In this document: positions 1 through 12,010 of the stretch, in pieces
How the letters are laid out: the number at the start of each line of letters is the position of its first letter
How positions within the stretch are numbered: position 1 is the first letter of the stretch
Assembly (NCBI RefSeq): GCF_021134715.1
Contig: NC_060017.1
Location: forward strand, 3,534,001-3,598,000
Direction: 5' to 3'
Length of the DNA stretch: 64,000 nt
DNA from: Daphnia pulex
Taxonomy: Eukaryota > Arthropoda > Branchiopoda > Diplostraca > Daphniidae
Translations under genes and position numbers: made by a program
The notes under the pieces: model-generated
Seen by the model: only the letters and a program-made list of their open reading frames with translations
The model's database searches: none
What the model was told of the DNA's origin: nothing

Positions 1-45
1 CAAGGTAGATATTACATTCATACAGCTATGTAGATTCATCGCCTC

Positions 46-66
46 TTGTTGTTGTTGTTGTTGTTG
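46..66. repeat. (TTG)7 microsatellite
   Basis: Seven perfect TTG units at the left edge of the window. It is a simple repeat with no other visible role, just upstream of a possible splice acceptor near position 95. Confidence 0.9.
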
Positions 67-95
67 TATCCTCCCCCACCGTTCCCAACTACAGG

Positions 96-164
96 CGCAA
101 CGCCCCTGCAAATGAGGACTGGCGAGGAGCATTTCACCCGCAAGCGATCGTTTGGTAATCACAA
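96..164 (+). pseudogene. possible terminal exon of a gene truncated by the window edge (low confidence; may not be a gene)
   Basis: A T/C-rich stretch ending in an acceptor-like 'ctacag' precedes a short open stretch. One frame runs about 20 codons (ending A-I-V-W) to a TAA, and a second frame runs about 37 codons to a later stop. An AATAAA lies at about 195-200, at a distance that suits a 3' end. Nothing in the peptide is recognisable, and the upstream exons would lie outside the window. The type is a placeholder, because the sequence shows no decay that can be judged. A chance acceptor is equally possible. Confidence 0.15.
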
Positions 165-625
165 AGAAATTTTTTTTTGTTTTTTTCAAACTGAAAAATA
201 AAAAAGGAGAGAGACAAAATGCGCCAACATGAAAACGAGAAAAGAAAACCGCACGATTTGACGGTTGATTTGAATTCAGCGCGGCTCACGTCGCCCGAGC
301 CGGAGCTTGTATTATTATATACCCCCGAAAGGGAAGAAAACGAAATCAAATGGAAAACAAAGGTATAATATAGACTGCTGGCGAGTGTAAAAAGATACAT
401 AACAAGAAGACGAAGAAGCTCGTAGCCTATAAGAAAAGCGCATTTATTTAGTTGCAAGGGGGAAATTCGATTATCCAGAGGCGAGAATGGAGCCCGATAC
501 ATATAAAAAAAATGACAATACATTTATAGTATCCCGTAAAAAATAAAACAAAAAAAGGAGGCAACGAAAGTATAATTCAAGAAAAGAAAATCTAATAAAA
601 GCGAACAAAAACCAACACGTTGGCA

Positions 626-699
626 ATGACGCAAGCGGCGGCGGACATAATCATATTCCTAGTTCTATACTACTACTATGCCATCAACTATTTAACAAG
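626..699 (+). CDS. possible orphan first exon encoding a hydrophobic N-terminus
   Basis: An ATG opens 24 codons encoding Met-Thr-Gln-Ala-Ala-Ala-Asp followed by a hydrophobic, tyrosine-rich stretch that could be a signal anchor or membrane segment. It ends directly at a consensus donor (AG|GTAAGT at 700). I found no downstream exon that continues it convincingly. An acceptor at about 818 keeps a frame open for about 43 codons, but that peptide is low complexity and unrecognised. Function unknown. Confidence 0.2.
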
Positions 700-3600
700 G
701 TAAGTCGATAAACCTCAATTTGGGCATCGTCTCATATCGTTCTTCTACCTATATATGTGTGTGTGCACAAGTCGACTACTCCTCTGCGTGGCAGCACACA
801 GGTTAATGCTTATTCCTTTTTATTATAGTAATGGCGCTGGTGGAAATAATAATCTGAGAGATCGCGCCATTTACGGAGGACGGAGCGGGGGATCAATTAA
901 CCGGGAGGCTGTGTGTTTTCTCCGTTCGTGTGGGCGATCAGAGAGTTGAACGAATGTACACTAGTGATGGCTACAGTAATAGCGCCAGATAACGACACAC
1001 ATAACCATCTCCGACACGCGGGAGTCGAGTGTGTATACGCTCCGTTATGCGCAATTGAAGAGAAAGCGGATCAAATGGACGTTGATGCACGTACAGCGCG
1101 GCGACTTGGCGTCTTTTTTTCCGAGTGAAGAAGATGCGCCAAAACAACAACAACAACAAAAAATTTAAGAAAAGAAGAAAAATTAACACAAGAAGAAAAA
1201 GCGCATCGGTGCCGGGCGAGATTCATCGTCTGCTCCCGCACATTTTTTTGAAATTTTCTCTTCCGTCTTTTTTGTTTTTTTCTTCTTCCCCGCGTTGTTA
1301 CGTAATATGTCTGGTTTGGGGTACGAGCGAAAAAAAGACACAAGGGACCGTAAGGAACGACAAGGCATTTCTCGAGAGAAAGAGAAAAGATGTAAGTTGT
1401 TGCAAGACGGATTTTTGGGAATTCGGCGGGGACGGCACGCTGAGTTCGGACGCCATAAACAATTCAGTCGGATATATAGTGGCAGGCCGCGGGAATTTCG
1501 AAGGATCGGCCTCCCATGCATTTCGTACTGGATTAGAACTCATTCTTCATCTCCGCCAAGCCGAAAAGAAAAAGAAAAACGATTCGGAGGCAAATAAAAA
1601 TCTCGTGCAAAGTATTTCCCTGTTGGTTAATTTATTGAGCAGGAAAAACGAAATGAAAGAAAAAAGGAAAAGGGAAAAAGAAGAGATATATAGGTGGTCG
1701 CACTTGTTATATGTGTTCCACTGTTAAACGGTGGATAGGAAGAAGGGGAAAAAAATCCCCGAGAGGTGGCCCACTAAAAGACACTTTGCTAGGAACTTGC
1801 GGCAGTTGCTGTCGACGTCAACTTTCGCCAAAAGTTACAAGAGTAATGGACCATTTCTCTTCTTCTTCTTCTTCTTCTTCTCCATTTCCTATAACGCCGC
1901 TGCTGCTGCTGCGCCGAAAAAGGAGTGTCGTCTTTTTCTTTTCTCTTATCTTTATATTCACCTATTGAACCCAATTCCAAGCGTCTTTCTCGCATTCTCT
2001 CCTCGTCTTATCATATCCGGATACAAACCCCCCCATCTCGTCTCCCTTTGATTTGATGGACGTGAATTGCGTTACGATTGTTCGAAAGACGCCGGGAAGT
2101 ACAGCGCGCCGTTCAAATTTTAAAAAAGGGCAAAACCAAAAAGGAAAAAAAAAAAAGTACTGCACCGGCACGACTCAATCAGGAACGACGTCAATAACAA
2201 CCGCAACAAAACATTTGAAAAATGTGAAATATCTTGTATTGTTTATACATTACCAATACATAAATTGTCTATTCTTTAATAGCCTTTCAGATATATTATT
2301 CTCCGCCCCGATTTCGTGCGGATGTAAAATAAAATAACCAAAAAAAAAAAGTCCTCTGAATCTCTTGTTACTGGTAGATGTAATAATCCCGAAACGGCCA
2401 AGTCACGATCTTGATGCGCCTTCAATCAAAAGCGTTTTTCGCGTAGGTGCCAGAGCCCCTCTTTGCCCCCCTTCGTGAATCAAGAGGTGGCCCCTTCATG
2501 ATTCCCCGCCGTCATTTTTTTTAGCCTATCGCCCATATTCATTTTCCCCCCGCAATCTCTCCGAAATAATGTTGACTAGTGCTCACAACACGCCAAAACA
2601 ACAGTGGTACACAATCACGGTCTTGTGTTTGATGTTTTCTCTCTCCGTTCCGCATGGCCCCGTGAAAGATCGCCGAGTGCGGCGCATAGTACACAGCTGT
2701 TTATTGGCCATCGGACTAAAAGGCTCTGCATATGTACATGTACGAATGGATGAAAAGAGAATCTATATATATATAAAAGAAAGAGAGAGGAGAACAAGAT
2801 TTCTCGATAGACCGACAAGTGAGAAATAGGAAAAAGGGAAAATGAAAAAGTGTGTCAAAGTAACAGGTCATCCTCATTCCCAATACCTGTGGCGGAAATA
2901 CCTTTTAGAGAAGAAGGAGAAGAAGAAGTACCCTGGACTGGACAGCTCAGCAGCAGCAGCAACAAACGAAAACAAAACCTAATCGATCGCGAGGCATTAT
3001 TGTGTCCGTCGTTCCATTTCGGAGAGAAAGAGAGAGAGAGAGTGTTCCAGCGACAGATGCAGGTTTTGAGGGCAATCTGATGCTGAGACTTTTTTTTTTA
3101 TATTCTAGGCTGCTGAGCTCAATACAAGGTTTATTTGATACGCTTTTGTACATAGGCAGGACGAGGGGTTCGTTCTTGATTCCATCCCCGCGACTGCCGC
3201 ACCGGAATCTACCCTTCATGTCCGTTGGCATTTTCCTTTTGAAATCTAATAAATATTTTGATCGAAACATTTCTTGTTTCTACCCTCCATCGCCACGATT
3301 CCAAAAATCACGTACGAGCTTCTTTTTTTCTTCTTTTCCATATAAAGTCACCCGATAGTAGATCCCCGGCAACTTCTAGCTAGCTCCGTTGATGTATACA
3401 TTACGCTAGACAGATAGTCAGCCAGCATCTGAGAGAGCCGGGCGAGCTGCTGCAGCCTGGACAGACACGCGGCCCGATATACCTTCTGCTGTTTGTTGGA
3501 GAAGAGAAAAAAGAGAGTCTAGGTGTCGGGGCGGGCGGAGAGAGAGAGAAGGTAGGCGGCCCCAAGCCCGACTGACCTACATTTTCCCGTTTCCCTTCTA

Positions 3601-3788
3601 AGAAGAAGAAGAAGAAGAAGAAAAACCCACCAGCACCACCTTGCTGCTTATAAGCTTCTCTACGGCAGAGTATAGTACTACTGACTGAAATTCCCTATAG
3701 TCTGTGGAGAGAGAAGAGTGGGGAGGTGGGCGGCAAAGGGGATGGCCAGCCACCACACGTAGCGATCGAAGGTGAAAGGGACTCCCCT

Positions 3789-3796
3789 TATATATA
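3789..3796 (+). promoter_or_regulatory. candidate TATA box of the FAS1 gene
   Basis: TATATATA lies in a GC-richer context about 490 bases before the FAS1 start codon. A start site about 30 bases downstream would give a leader of about 460 bases. That leader contains a plausible intron, from donor GTGAGC at 4053 to acceptor ACACAG ending at 4153. The assignment is position-based only. Confidence 0.35.
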
Positions 3797-4052
3797 TTTA
3801 GGCAGGAGGATTTCTTCAACCTGTTCGTACACGCTCTTGAGATATCGAGCAAGGACGGTGGTGCTCCAGTGTGCTCCTTCATTCTTACATTTCGTCGCTA
3901 CAGCAGCAGCAGAGAGTCCAGCCGCAGCTACAGCAGTGCGCTACTACACCTCGTTTGCTTCTATTCTAGACAGCCGGCCAGCCGCCTGCAAGTGCAACGC
4001 TCGTTTCCCTAAATATCCCGGACTAAAAAGCAACAACTGTCCACATCGACAG

Positions 4053-4153
4053 GTGAGCTGTCTAATTCTTTCGCCCTCGTTCTCTACCTTGTTTTGCACA
4101 AGACGGAGAAACGACAGAACCGCAACTACAGGTCGTTTACCCAACCAACACAG
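4053..4153 (+). other. candidate 5'UTR intron of the FAS1 gene
   Basis: A donor 'CAG|GTGAGC' and an acceptor 'AACACAG|G' are 101 bases apart, a normal size for the short introns of this window. They lie between the candidate TATA box and the start codon at 4278. This is a splice-signal argument only. Confidence 0.35.
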
Positions 4154-4277
4154 GTACTACCTGCTGCCCAAACGATTCCATTCCGCCGCGTCGTTTTTTT
4201 GTCTGTCGAGGGGGGAGAGAACAAGAAGAAATCCAGCGCTCACGCCGGTCAACTTTTACCGAAGAAAAAACCAAAAA

Positions 4278-7200
4278 ATGATTGCTGCCAGAGGCTCTGT
4301 CGTCTTCTTGATTGCTTTAATGCTTTCGTCAGCCTTCTCCCAGGAACTGTGGAGCCAAACGAGAGTTAAACGAGATAAAGGTGGCCATCATCATCAGGTA
4401 GGATGACCCCTTTCAATATCCTTTTTTTTATTTGTTTCGTCTCCTTTCCGAGACACCACCATCACCCCCCAGAAAAAAGAATAAAATATTTCACATCCGC
4501 AAGTGAAAAAAAAAAAAATTCCGACACCAGTGCGACGATTGTCAACTAACTCCTAAATCCTTAACCCAAAAAATGAATTAATAATTTTTGTCTTGTTAAA
4601 TCCTGTACATATAATTTGTCGATGCAGAGTGAGAGTAATGGGCACCGAATTCTGAAATTTGTGCAGTGGGGTTTTTTTTAATTTTATGTTGAAGAAAAAA
4701 AAAAAAAACCATACGGTCTGGTGACCCACAGAGCTTGTCCATCACATCCGGTTGGTTTGGTCTGGTTTTTTTTTCTTTCTGACGCGCCGCGGTCTCGGGA
4801 AAAAATTTAGACTCTTCTCTATAGCCGGTGGTTGAATAATTCTCCCGAACAAACTGGGGCAATACCGTCATAGTAATAACAGTGGTACATGCAGACAGTA
4901 CATACATAGCCCAACCTGTCAGTCTATAGTAATCAGTGGGAGATGGGAAAAGGAAGTCATTCCGCCAACACTTTGTTAGCGCGCGCTGATTGCCAGATGA
5001 TTTGGTAGTTTGACAGCCGGAAGGCGAATACCTTTCGAGAACTCTACAGTCAAAATAATCCGCCCTGTACAGTAGAGAGAGGCAGAGAGAGAGAAACAGA
5101 CTTGAACGATCGGATCAAGTTTCTTTTTCGACACTCGGCCGTCCGCTGGCCTTTGAGATTTCCTTAATTCATTCGACGAATAATCTTTCAGTGAAATTGA
5201 TGGATGGTGGCGGAATACAAAAAAAAAGAAATAGGGGAGAGAGAGAGAAAAAAAAACAATAAGATAAACGAACTCGCACTCTATACACAATCCCGACTTT
5301 CTCCTCGCAGCCAGCTAATAATAAATCGTGTGCATAATTTCATTTCTCTTATTCGTTTTTGTTTGGCCACTCCGGGCCGGCCGTCAGCTTCCCGTTGTTG
5401 GCAGTTTTTGTTTATTTTCGAGCGGGAGGGGTTGTAAATGATTGGAGAAAACACTAGACAGTCGCTACCATATCAATCTCGACGGGCAAGAATCCAACAC
5501 GCGAAACGGATTTTCGTGCGTGTGGCATTGATACAAAAATGAAAAAGGAATAGCCCAAAAGAAAAGAAAAAAGAACGGGTTATTTCATTTTTTCCCATTA
5601 CATAACCGACACGGGTGTGTCTGTTTGAGATATGTACTAACTTTCATTGGGGGGGTCCCATCGTCTTTGATGTTGTACGTACACAGGACGTAGGGCGACA
5701 ACGTCAGCAGCCACCAGCTACTGCCGGTCCCCACCGGTACGGCTCTAACGTTGTCGTCAGACCAACGACGCCGCTAACCAACAACAACGTCGCCCATCAG
5801 CAACTCAGCAGAGAGCAGAGTCTCCAACGTCAACAACATCACTTCCGGAATCCGCCGGTGAGGGGGAGGCCCACCACGGAACTGCAGCAACAACACAAGC
5901 GAATGGTTCACTCCGGCCAACGTCGACCCGTCATCGCTAATCAGTTATCTGTATTAACCCCAAATTTAAGCCAGAGCTAAAATTATTGCATTCATTAAAT
6001 ATTATTCACCGCAATCTCTCGGAACGAAAAAAACAAACAAAAAAAATATCCCGTCACGGTGGGAAACACGGAAAAGAATTCTTGCGGGAGCACATCACGT
6101 CACTCCTTTTCTCTTTACTTTTCATTAATTCCCCATTTTTTTTATTTTTTTTTTAAATTTTTTTTCTGGTCCATTAATGCACACACAACTGCCATTTTCT
6201 TCGACTTCCTTCCTCCTGCTTCTTGCCCTCCTCTCGGTTTTCTCCGAGCCAAATCATCGCCTCCTTAATGGCGAGTTCATGAGAACACCTTCGACCCCGA
6301 TTTCTCCTTTTCGCTCTCTTCTTCTTCTTCGTTGGTCGTGTGTTGTTTGCCATCAGAGAGAGACCAAGAAAGAAGAGTTCCGCTCTTTTTCCATGTCTAT
6401 ACACCCTGTCGTCTTCTCCACATGTCTATATATGTCGCGCTCTACACACGATCTACTATATAGCCATAGTGTGTAGTAGTGTATACTACTACTGCTACAC
6501 TACTACACCATTCATATTCTAATTTTTGTTTCTTTCTCTCGTTGACATTCCAGGCCGGGACCTTTGATCTTTTCTCTCACTCGTATATCTTCTTCTTTTT
6601 TTATACATGTGTTTAAGCATTGATTAGAGGGGTTGGCACACGGGCTCGTGTTATTGTTGTAGTACCTGCCAGAAGAAAAAGTTTCTGCGTGTGTTTGTTG
6701 TTTGTTGCATATTTATCTGATGATGTCGACTGAAACTAACCTCAATCAGACGTGACACCAATTTTTATTTTTCGAATTCCCATCTATTCACAAATTGCAC
6801 TCGTGATGATGATGCTGGCGTGTTGGGAGTACAGTCGTATCTAATTGGAATTGTTCTCACTTGTTTTTTGACGCAAACAGCACGGACCGATTGGACCGAC
6901 CCAGCATTACGCTCAACCCCAGCAGAGCCAGAGACCTTCTTACATTCCGGCCATATTGCCAATTTACCTGCGCCCGAATTCCATTATTCTGCCGTCGCCT
7001 CCCACTCAATCCTACCAGCAACAGCAGCAGCAGCAACCCAGCGGTTACGCTTCAGCTCCTGTTCCGGCATACAATCAGGGACCACCACCGGCCCAGTACC
7101 AGCCTCCGCCGCCACCACCACCACCTCAGCAACCCCAATACCAACAACCACAGTTCCAGCCTCCTCCTCCGCCGCCACCTGCTCCTTACCAGCCACAACC

Positions 7201-10200
7201 TCAGTACCAACCTCCTCCTCCACCAGCAGCTCCTCAAGTCGCTCCACCACCGGCACCTTATCAATCCGCTCCTCCTCCTCCTCCTGCCCCAGCAGCAGCA
7301 GCACCATCTCCTTATAGCGATGCTCCTCTACCTGTGCCTCTCTACGCCCGTCAACCTCAGCAGCAGACGGCCGCCTCGGAAGCTTATAATCCGCCAGCTC
7401 AGCATGAGAGCACGACGCCCGCTTCCTACGAGGTCGCCCAGCAACAACAGGAGCCCGAACAATCCGTCCAATCCGGCAGCTACGCCAACTCGGAACCCGT
7501 CACCGTCCCGCCGGTGATCGAGGAATCCGCCAGCTACAGCACGTTGGCGCCGGCATCCGTCGATCACGACATCCACACCAACGACATCGCCGAACTCCCA
7601 GTTCCTCCACTGCCCGTTCCTGGCGCCCTCCCCGTTCCCGGAGCTCTTCCCGTTCCTTCCGCACCTTCCGCCGACGGTGGCAAAAAGGAGGAAGCCTCCC
7701 AGTGGACTGAGGGCTCAATCCCGTGGAAATTGGAGAAACTCGGACTCAACACCTTGAACGACCTTCTGGTTCTCTCCGGTTTGGACGAAATGTTCGACAA
7801 AGAAGGTGAGAAATCGGTTGACGCAACACCGTCGATCCTTGTAGGCACAAACCAACATAATAACCCGGATCCCCCTGGAATTTGCATAAATGCAAATCAA
7901 CCCGTCTGTCTGAATCCCAGTTCCAGACAGGTTTTTCCCTTCTTCTTCTTCTTAACTTGTATAATAGCGCCGTCCAGAAATATTTCCAAATGAAAAGGGA
8001 AAATGTGACCTGCTTTTTCTTTTCGGGTATATAGACTCTCTCTCCCTCCCTCTCAATGCGCTGTAATCAAAGCGACAAATAAGGAGAAAAGAGATCAGAA
8101 CCAGCAGAGAAAGCAATTTAATCCCCTCTTCTTCTTTCTTTCTTTTTTCTCTTTATGTGCCCATCAGGACCTTTTACCGTTTTCGTGCCGGTTGACCAGG
8201 CCTTTGAGATCCTCATCCAGAAATTCGGCGGTATGGAAAAGGCCAGCGAAGAGTTCAACAAGAACCCAGAACTCCTCAGTTCGGTAAGTTGATTTCATTT
8301 TCTTCAAATTTCAGATACTTGCCGGCGACGATACTCGATACTCTCGGCTTGAGAAAAGCCCAAAAAATGAAGTTATCAAAAGGATGATGATGGCCAGGTT
8401 CTCGCTGTCAAAAAGATTGACGGGCGTATATAGAATATAGTGTTACCATTGGCCCTAATTCATTGGCGGATCGCAAACGGTATTATCTATCCCCCATCTG
8501 GATTTAACATGCGCTAGCCACAAGAAACCACCAAAACAAACAAACGAAAGAAAAGAATTGAGAGACACCGTTTTTATTTCTTATCGAGTGTTGGTGTTTT
8601 GGCAATTGACCAGGGAGAGAGAAAGTCTTTCGTATTCCAACACGGGCAGAAGAAGAAGAAGAAGAAGGGAAAAGAAACGTGTACACAGACCATGTTGGCA
8701 GTAGTACCAGTCAGCAACAACACACATAGCTATTTTTGGGAAAAGTCCAAAAATGCTGGAAAATACATAAGGGGCCGTCTATCCACCTTTTTTTTTTTCT
8801 TCTTTTCTTTCCTTCTTTAACTCTACAGGTATGCGGGGCTGGGCGCGGACCCGGCAGCTCCGAGGCATCAGTCTGTACCTTCTCTCTCTCTCTCTCATTT
8901 TTTATTTGTTGTTTTTTCCTTCTCTCTCTCTCTCTTCTGCCTAGGAGAAAACGAAATTCTTCCTTTTCTCTTATTGAACCGGTCGTCTTGAATGATGGCC
9001 GGCCCCTGTTCAGACACACGCACAGGTGAAACGGGGCCCCTTTTCCCCGAGCCCACTGGGCAAATGCACCACTCGGCACCACTCGGAAAAAAAAAAACTT
9101 TCACCGGGGAGCGTCTTTTACACGCACGAGAGCCTCTGCGCGCGCCACTCTTTTTCTTTTCTTCTTCTTTTATTTTTGGGCCGTTGGAAATGTAGACGCA
9201 CACGTACGTATACAACGTGTCTACCTGTTTCACGTCGGCCAGCAGGAATGTTTGGCTATAAAGGGCTCCTCACCGCAGAAATGAGAAGACGAAATAAATG
9301 GCACGTTGACGTTACTAAAGAACAGCCACTTGTTGTTTTGCGGTTTTCTTTTGTTTGTCTCCCCTGCTTTTCTCCTTTCTCTCTCTTACGTGTGCAGGCC
9401 TGTCAATTTGATTCATATCGCGCAGTGCTCAGACCCCCTTTTTTTGTTCTTTTCTCCCTTCGTCTTCCTATCGTTTCTAAAACATTATCTATATTGACGT
9501 TATATTTCTCTCTTTGATTTCCCGAAACAGCTGCTCAAGCACCACGTCGTGGCCGGTTCCATCCCGTCGTCCTCCTTGCAGAACAACGGCGCAATGCAGA
9601 GTCTGCTCACCACACCCCTGCGAGTCAAATTCTACGAGTCGGAAGACAGCGAGTGGCGACCATTAAAGGTAAATGCTCAGGTACTATACTCTCATCTTTG
9701 AAAAGAAAAAAAATTCTGGCTTTGGATTTTTTTCGTCGTCGTTTTCTTCCGCTTGGTTCGGGTAATTTGCGGTCTCTTTTCGTTCAAGTCCGCCAGGTTT
9801 TATTCATTCCCACCTCGTCTGCTCGATCGTATACACGACAGTATTAATAAAAACAGAGAAAAAGAACACACAACTTTCTCCTCTGTTGTAGCCCATATAG
9901 AGGAGGCAGTCGCATAGGCCTCATCGCCAAATGAAAATTATTAAAAACAACATCTCAAATAAAAAAAAAAAAAATAGGGGACAGCAGGTGGTCATTCACG
10001 TTGCTACTGACCCTGTTGGGTTTTTTTTTTTTTCTTAAATAGTTTTTATTGTACAACAACAGTCTCTCTCTCTTTCCTATGTTAAAACATGTCGAAAGGA
10101 GACGGTGCCTGTGGTGGGGCTGCTGCTGTATCGACTGTGTGAAAGTTGCTTAATTCCTTATATCTTTTTCCTTCTATGTCCCTGTAACTTGTTGATAGGG

Positions 10201-11173
10201 TTGCCTAACAATTTCCCCCAAAAAGGTTTTTCCTTTTTTATTTATTTTCTTGTTGGGTTGGATGAGGGAGAGATTAAAATGACGCATGGGGAGATTGAAC
10301 GTCCAAGGGAGAAAGTCAGATGACACGGCCCTTTTTTTTCTTATTTCTATTTTTTTTTTACTTTCTTTCCTTCCTACTAAAATTATCTTCTTCTTTTCCT
10401 TGGAAATCCGACAGGTGATCACGGTGAACGGTGCCCGTGTCGTGAAACCCGACATTGAAGCCACCAACGGCGTTATCCATATCGTCGATCGAGTGCTCTT
10501 CCCCGTGCCTCAGGCCGACATCTACAACACGCTCAAGACCGATCCTCAGCAGCGATACACCACGCTCATTTCCGCGATCGACAGAGCGGGACTGACGGCC
10601 GTTCTGGCCAATCCCACGGGTAATTTTCCCTTTTTTCTTCGTTCTTTCTCTCTTTCAACAAGGCTAATGAAATCAAATCACCGTGATGATGAGAGAAAGT
10701 ATTAACACAACAATTTGTTTTTTATCACGCAGCCGGACCATACACGGTGTTTGCGCCCACCAACAAGGCTTTCTCACTGATATCCCGGGCCGAGCTTAAC
10801 GGAATCCTGAACGATCCGGCCAAATTGACCAAGTTGCTCCAACGTCACGTCGTCCAAGATTTAATCTACACTTCCGGTCTCCAAGGTTTCCAGAAAGCCT
10901 ACGCCCTTGATTTTGAAATCCTTTACATCTACCACGCCAAGGGTGAGTTTTCTTTCACATACACTAATGGAGATAACACACAATCTCTCGTCTGATTTCA
11001 CTTTTTTAAATTAACACAACGACGACTAATTTGTTGACATGATTTCTCTTGACACGAATCGCGTTTCGCAAACAGGCATGACCAAGGTGAACGGAGCCAA
11101 CGTCATCGACCAGGACAACACGGCGCTGAACGGTGTCATCCACACCATCGATTCCGTTTTGGGACTCTATTGA
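4278..11173 (+). CDS. secreted FAS1 (fasciclin) domain protein, TGFBI/periostin/Mfas-like
   Basis: Eight exons: 4278-4397, 5687-5857, 6881-7805, 8168-8283, 9531-9668, 10415-10619, 10733-10942, 11076-11173. All junctions are GT-AG and phase-consistent, giving 660 residues. Residues 1-21 form a signal peptide (hydrophobic core VVFLIALML). R-V-K-R at 29-32 is a furin-type site. Residues about 41-370 are low complexity and rich in Pro, Gln and Tyr. Two FAS1 domains follow, at about 386-521 and 525-660. Each has the family's H1 motif (GPFTVFVPVDQAF at 406; GPYTVFAPTNKAF at 560) and H2 motif (NGVIHIVDRVLFP; NGVIHTIDSVLGLY). The protein ends at the second domain, so no GPI signal or membrane anchor is present. 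FAS1 proteins act in extracellular matrix and cell adhesion; the specific role here is inferred. The start is the first ATG giving a signal peptide. If exon 2 is not spliced out at 5858, its frame runs to a stop near 5980. Confidence 0.9.
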
Positions 11174-11228
11174 TTGAGGGACCGGCTGAGCCGCCTCTAG
11201 TCATACCCCGAAAACTTGATCGACTGAA

Positions 11229-11234
11229 AATAAA
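11229..11234 (+). terminator. poly(A) signal of the FAS1 gene
   Basis: AATAAA lies 56 bases after the FAS1 stop codon, and a second copy is at 11273-11278. Either would give a very short 3'UTR. Another AATAAA near 11916 could serve a longer form. Confidence 0.5.
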
Positions 11235-11278
11235 CGAAAAAACAAAACAAAAAAAAACGCAACAGTTCTACAAATAAA

Positions 11279-12010
11279 AAAGTAGCGCTAGAATTATTCT
11301 TAAAAAAAGAAAATTAAATATGTTTCCTTCATTTTCCTACACTTCATCGTCCGTCTTTTCTTCCTACTTTACATCTTCGCTCTTCGTGAGTTTGCCCATT
11401 TGCCTTGGCCATCGCACTTTCAAAAGTGTCTAGCCATCGACCCGCAAAGCATCCCCCCAGTATACTATGCGAAATGAAGTTTCTCTTTTTTCTCCTTCTG
11501 AAATCTTTTGAAACATTTTGTCCATATCGTTACATTTGTGTCCAAGGTGGATGACATTGTGAGTTGTTTTGTTTCGTTCTTTCCTGATCCACCCATCAGC
11601 CATTTTTATATATCTCTCAATCGTCATTTTGCTATACAGAAAGAAGAAATGTTACTAATTGCCAAGCGATTGGCGAGATATTACGTCCTCTCTCTATCTC
11701 TCTTTTTCTTAACAATATTTTACCATTTTGACATGTATCCATCCCCCGACCCCGAGTATTATGAACAGAAAAATAATAATAATTGAAGTAAAAAGAGAAG
11801 AAGAAATAAGACAAAAAAAAATGTATGTGCTCAAATGGCCAGTCTGTTGGTTGGCAGTGTGCGCAAAGTCTTAAACTTGGAAATTAGCATTTTGTGCGCA
11901 CGCGGCTGAGGGACAATAAACATGGTTTAACTTTAAAAACAAGATAGTTTCAATTATTTTTGAATAATATGGCCACTCCACCAATCATTCACATGGCAAA
12001 ATAGTCTTTA
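11279..12010. other. intergenic spacer between the FAS1 gene and the repeat
   Basis: The spacer is T-rich, with only short chance open frames. A TGGCAGTGTG string resembling the miR-34 5' end occurs at 11852, but no proper hairpin surrounds it. No gene is seen. Confidence 0.6.

Larger units (their letters stand above)
1..3788. other. mostly non-coding region upstream of the FAS1 gene
   Basis: No convincing gene was found beyond the two weak exon candidates listed inside it. It contains simple repeats, including a CTT run near 1859-1880, GA-rich tracts near 3020-3040 and 3535-3550, and a GAA run at 3601-3620. Open frames here are short, low in complexity and without domain motifs. Confidence 0.5.

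Noticed and set aside
6984..7307. Open frames opposite the FAS1 proline-rich exon
   Set aside because: They are antisense or out-of-frame shadows of CCN/CAG codon repeats in the real exon.
11852..11861. TGGCAGTGTG, matching the 5' end of miR-34
   Set aside because: The match stops after ten bases and the only nearby pairing is a 7-bp GC-rich stem. A precursor hairpin cannot be drawn.
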